Positions 20,786 through 23,861 of a DNA stretch of 23,861 nt are shown here, piece after piece. The stretch spans positions 1-23,861 of the forward strand of contig JBIOWF010000305.1 of NCBI GenBank assembly GCA_044868295.1, written 5' to 3'. The notes beneath the pieces are model-generated. The model had not been told where the DNA came from. It ran no database searches and saw nothing but the letters and a program-made list of their open reading frames with translations. A program made the translations under genes and the position numbers. The number at the start of each line of letters is the position of its first letter. Position 1 is the stretch's first letter. Source of the DNA: JBIOWF01 sp044868295 (GTDB lineage: Bacteria > Actinomycetota > Actinomycetes > Streptosporangiales > Streptosporangiaceae).

Positions 20786-22573
20786 ATGGAGACGGAAGGT
20801 GACGGCCCTGACGTCAGCGTCCTGGTGCCGACGTACAACTGCCGCGCGTACCTCGACAGGTGTCTCGTCTCCTTGCTGATCCAGCGGGTCAGCAAGGAGA
20901 TCATCGTCGTGGACGACGGCTCCTCCGACGACACCACGACGTTGCTGGACCTGTACCGGGCACATCACCGCATCAAGGTGGTCTACCGGGAGCATTCAGG
21001 CGCGGCGGGCGGACCGCGCAACCGCGCGCTGGACCTCGCCCAGGGGCGATACGTCTTCTTCTGTGACGCCGACGACCATCTGGAGCCCGACGCGTTGCAG
21101 CGGATGCTCGCCATGGCCGACCGCAACGGCTCGGACATCGTGCTCGGCAAGATCGTCGGGCATGACCGGAAGGCGCCCGCGTCCATGTTCCGCGAGAGCG
21201 CCGATCGTGTGACGCTCGCCGACAGCACGGTCTACAACAGCCTCGCCTGCTTCAAGCTGTTCCGCCGCGCCATGCTGGACCGGCACCGCATCCGGTTCGA
21301 CGAGACGCTGCGGGTGGGGGAGGACATGGCCTTCACCGCCCACGCGTACTGTCACGCGGACGTGATCTCGGTCGTCGCCGACGACTGCTATCACCTCGTC
21401 GCGCGCCCGGACGGGACCAGTGTCATGCAGGAGGCGGGCAGCCGTGACCCGCTCAGCTGGCTGCGGATGGTCCGTGTGCCCATCGAGCTGATTGCGCGGC
21501 ATGTTCCCTCGGGTCCGCTGCGCGACCATCTGTTGCTGAGGCACTTCAGGTTCGACGTGTTCAGCCAGCTCGGCGGCCCTTTGCTCGCCGCCGACGAGGC
21601 CGCCCGCGAGAAGATCGTGGTCGAGGTCGCCGACGTCTGCGCGGAATGGCTGACCGAGGGCGTTCGCGACCGCTTGCGCGCCGTCGACCGGCTGCGCGCC
21701 GCTTCGCTGCGCGATCTCGACCGGCTCGTACGGCTGGCCGGCGTCGACACGGCACCGGTTCGGCACCGGCTGGCCGGGCTGGAGTGGGATCGCGACCGCC
21801 TGGTCGTCTCCGGCCGGGTGTCATTGGCCGGTTTCGAGGGCTCCGCCGGTCTGCTGCTGCGGGAGCGTACGTCGGCAAAGGAACGGCGGGCGCCGGTGAC
21901 ACGCGTGGCGGACATGTTCAGCGCGGCGATCGACGTGACCACCCTGCCCGCGGGCGTGTGGGATGTCTACGCGGCCGTGGAGTGCGAGGGCGTCCGGAGG
22001 CTGGCGCGGCTCGGAAGTGAGCGGGATCCCGGCGTGCGGTTGCCCGATCCGCGGTTCACCTCCGGCATCGTGGCCCTGCCGTACCTCACTCGAACGCATG
22101 GGAATCTCAGCGTCGACGTCGGCGGCCACGTGGTGCGGGTGCCGGGTTCCGTACGGCTGACGCGGGCCGACTGGTCCGGTGGCCGGTTGCGGGTGGCCGG
22201 CCAGGTCGCCGTGGGGAACGGGCCGGGGGCGGCAGCCGTACGGCACCTGATCTGGCGTGAGCGGCGCTCGGGGCGGGAGCGGCGCGAGGCGGTCGCGGCG
22301 ACCGGGCCGGGCACGTTCGTCGCGGAGACGGCATCCTTCGGCCCCGGGGTCTGGGACGCCTACCTGGAGCTCGACGTGGGCGGCCCGCCGGCCCGATTCC
22401 CGGTCAAGGCGGGCGGGCCGGAGACGCTGGGGAAGGCCCTGAGCCGGTGGCGCGGCCCGGTCCGGTGGACCGCGCGGCCGTACGCCACGGCGGTGAACCG
22501 CCGCCTCAGCGTGTCGGTGCGGACCGACACGCCGCTGACGATTCTGCGGAGGCATCTGCGCAGATTCCGCTGA
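20786..22573 (+). CDS. Family 2 glycosyltransferase with duplicated C-terminal module
   Basis: 595 aa. The N-terminal GT-A domain (about 8-260) has VSVLVPTYN, VVDDGSSDD (42-49), the DXD-type metal site FFCDADDHLEPDAL (DADD 94-97) and GEDMAF (178-183) as the catalytic-base region, so it should transfer a sugar from a nucleotide donor. A helical linker (about 260-325) leads to two similar beta-rich modules (about 333-412 and 462-545), each opening W.(R/G).RL.V.G.V and containing a basic RERxSxxERR strand and a GVWD.Y strand. This resembles the accessory domains of cell-wall polymer (teichoic-type) transferases. The tail is basic (LRRHLRRFR). No membrane helix is present. ATG 20786 has no ribosome site close by but CATAAT (20772-20777) ends 8 nt before it, suggesting a leaderless message. 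Acceptor unknown. Confidence 0.82.
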   Translation: METEGDGPDVSVLVPTYNCRAYLDRCLVSLLIQRVSKEIIVVDDGSSDDTTTLLDLYRAHHRIKVVYREHSGAAGGPRNRALDLAQGRYVFFCDADDHLEPDALQRMLAMADRNGSDIVLGKIVGHDRKAPASMFRESADRVTLADSTVYNSLACFKLFRRAMLDRHRIRFDETLRVGEDMAFTAHAYCHADVISVVADDCYHLVARPDGTSVMQEAGSRDPLSWLRMVRVPIELIARHVPSGPLRDHLLLRHFRFDVFSQLGGPLLAADEAAREKIVVEVADVCAEWLTEGVRDRLRAVDRLRAASLRDLDRLVRLAGVDTAPVRHRLAGLEWDRDRLVVSGRVSLAGFEGSAGLLLRERTSAKERRAPVTRVADMFSAAIDVTTLPAGVWDVYAAVECEGVRRLARLGSERDPGVRLPDPRFTSGIVALPYLTRTHGNLSVDVGGHVVRVPGSVRLTRADWSGGRLRVAGQVAVGNGPGAAAVRHLIWRERRSGRERREAVAATGPGTFVAETASFGPGVWDAYLELDVGGPPARFPVKAGGPETLGKALSRWRGPVRWTARPYATAVNRRLSVSVRTDTPLTILRRHLRRFR

Positions 22574-22616
22574 TCATCATCCATCGGCTCCACACAGACG
22601 TATCACCTGAGGCATA

Positions 22617-22646
22617 TTGCTAGTTGCAAATAACTCGCAATAGCAT
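22617..22646 (+). promoter_or_regulatory. Promoter of the nickel/cobalt permease gene
   Basis: TTGCTA (22617-22622) and TAGCAT (22641-22646) with an 18-nt spacer. AGGAG at 22667-22671 is the ribosome site. The spacer is almost filled by the Nur-box-like palindrome described separately. Confidence 0.55.
22624..22640. promoter_or_regulatory. Nur-box-like operator (nickel-responsive repression)
   Basis: TTGCAA-ATAAC-TCGCAA matches the Streptomyces Nur consensus tTGCaa-N5-ttGCAA at 11 of 12 specified positions. It is embedded in a wider imperfect dyad from ATTGC (22616-22620) to GCAAT (22637-22641). It lies exactly between the -35 and -10 of a nickel/cobalt permease gene, the placement expected for repression by the Fur-family regulator Nur when nickel is ample. 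Confidence 0.7.
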
Positions 22647-22680
22647 GTTGGGTGCCATACCTGGATAGGAGCCCCCGCAC

Positions 22681-23775
22681 ATGAGTACCCCCACGACGTC
22701 GAAGGCCGGGCTCGCCCGCGCGGAGCGTGCCCGGCTGTTCGGCATGGTCGGGTTCATCGCTCTGCTGCACATCGTGGGCTGGGGGGTGTTCCTCCTGCTC
22801 GTCGCGCCCGAGAGCTACAAGCTCGGCGACGGGCGGGTTCTCGGCATCGGCATCGCGCTGCTGGTCTACACCCTCGGCATGCGGCACGCCTTCGACGCCG
22901 ACCACCTCGCGGCCATCGACAACACCACCCGCAAGCTGATGTCGGAGGGCCGGCGACCGCTTTCCGTCGGCTTCTGGTTCTCCCTCGGCCACTCGTCGGT
23001 GGTCTTCGCCATGTGCCTGCTGGTCTCGCTCGGGGTGAAGTCGCTGTTCGGCCAGGTCGAGGACGACGCGTCGACGTTGCACCAGATCACCGGCCTGATC
23101 GGCCCGACCGTCTCGGGGCTGTTCCTCGCGGTCATCGCCACGCTGAACCTGATCACCCTCATCGGGATCCTCAAGATCTTCCGCCAGATGCGCCAGGGCG
23201 TCTACGACGAGGCGGCGCTGGAGGAGCAGCTCAACCAGCGCGGGTACATGAACCGGATCCTCGGCCGCTTCGCCAGGGCCATCGACAAGCCGTGGAAGAT
23301 GTACCCCCTCGGGTTCCTGTTCGGGCTGGGCTTCGACACCGCCACCGAGGTCAGCCTGCTGGTCATCGCCGGAGGCGCCGCCGTGGCCACGCTGCCGTGG
23401 TACGCGATCCTCTGCCTGCCGATCATCTTCGCCGCCGGCATGTCGCTCCTCGACACCATCGACGGCACCTTCATGAACTTCGCGTACGGCTGGGCCTTCT
23501 CCAAGCCGGTACGGAAGATCTTCTACAACATCGTGCTGACGGGCCTCTCGGTCGTGTTCGCCTTCGCCATCGGCGGGGCCGAACTTCTCGCTGTCGTGGC
23601 CGACCAGCTCGGCCTGACCACCGGCTTCTGGGGCTGGATCGCAGAACTCGACCTCAACGTCGCGGGCTTCGCCATCACCGGCCTGTTCGTGGTCGCCTGG
23701 ATCGGCGCCATCGCCTACTGGAAGCTCGGCCGCGTCGAAGAGCGCTGGTCGGTGCCGGTCCAGCAGGCCGAATAG
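22681..23775 (+). CDS. NiCoT-family nickel/cobalt permease (HoxN/HupN/NixA type)
   Basis: 364-aa multi-pass cytoplasmic-membrane transporter with about eight helices. The family signature RHAFDADHLAAIDN (69-81, helix II) is intact, as are GFWFSLGHSSVVF, LGFDTATEV and GMSLLDTIDGTFMNFAYGW, the four metal-path motifs of NiCoT proteins. It imports Ni2+ (and/or Co2+) with high affinity, driven by the proton motive force. The choice between Ni and Co cannot be made from these motifs, but the Nur-box-like operator in its promoter and the SCO4226-type nickel protein nearby point to nickel, which in actinomycetes serves Ni-superoxide dismutase and urease. ATG 22681 follows AGGAG by 9 nt. The last 86 nt of the window after it hold no supported feature. 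Confidence 0.94.
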   Translation: MSTPTTSKAGLARAERARLFGMVGFIALLHIVGWGVFLLLVAPESYKLGDGRVLGIGIALLVYTLGMRHAFDADHLAAIDNTTRKLMSEGRRPLSVGFWFSLGHSSVVFAMCLLVSLGVKSLFGQVEDDASTLHQITGLIGPTVSGLFLAVIATLNLITLIGILKIFRQMRQGVYDEAALEEQLNQRGYMNRILGRFARAIDKPWKMYPLGFLFGLGFDTATEVSLLVIAGGAAVATLPWYAILCLPIIFAAGMSLLDTIDGTFMNFAYGWAFSKPVRKIFYNIVLTGLSVVFAFAIGGAELLAVVADQLGLTTGFWGWIAELDLNVAGFAITGLFVVAWIGAIAYWKLGRVEERWSVPVQQAE

Positions 23776-23861
23776 GTCACGCCGAAGGGATCACGGGCGT
23801 CCGGTGAGGCATGCCGATCTTACTGCGGGGATCTCACTCAGGGTGATGCCCAAGTAAAGTG

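Overview
This is a GC-rich window that reads as the chromosome of a filamentous actinomycete. A mycothiol gene (mshA), CarD, an F420-type oxidoreductase, leaderless promoters and an SCO4226-type nickel protein all point that way. The gene order matches Streptomyces and Mycobacterium synteny. The abundance of NACHT/kinase/isoprenoid accessory genes would suit Streptosporangiales (for example Nonomuraea or Microbispora relatives), but the genus is an inference.

Left part (1-7477), conserved core: mshA, a YbjN-domain protein and gpmA run on the plus strand. phoU follows on the minus strand, divergent from the phosphate-type two-component pair senX3-regX3 (phoR-phoP in Streptomyces naming). A lipoprotein gene is convergent with regX3 and is followed by carD-ispF. 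Perfect-stem bidirectional terminators sit in both convergent gaps (gpmA/phoU and regX3/lipoprotein). The usual ispD between carD and ispF is absent.

Middle part (7478-13470): a small GlsB/YeaQ-type stress membrane protein with a perfect palindrome ahead of it, a large four-helix DUF2637-like membrane protein whose 550-residue acidic tail holds two 11-residue repeat arrays, and a PPOX-class F420 enzyme are placed between ispF and its usual neighbours cysS and rlmB. A tRNA-Thr(TGT) follows.

Right part (13471-23861), accessory: a transmembrane Ser/Thr kinase with a jelly-roll-like ectodomain; a class I isoprenoid synthase-fold enzyme translationally coupled (GTGA overlap) to a multi-pass NACHT NTPase; a convergent membrane protein of unknown function; a secreted BP74-like protein; an SCO4226-family nickel-binding protein; a glycosyltransferase with a duplicated C-terminal module; and a NiCoT nickel/cobalt permease. 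The permease has a strong match to the Nur (nickel-responsive Fur family) operator between its -35 and -10.

The most promising unexplained unit is the isoprenoid synthase-NACHT pair at 15569-18732. The best-supported regulatory inferences are the Nur box at 22624-22640, PHO-box-like repeats between phoU and senX3, and a recurrent leaderless promoter layout (TANNNT, 6-8 nt, start codon) at six genes. Everything was read by eye; no database search was run.
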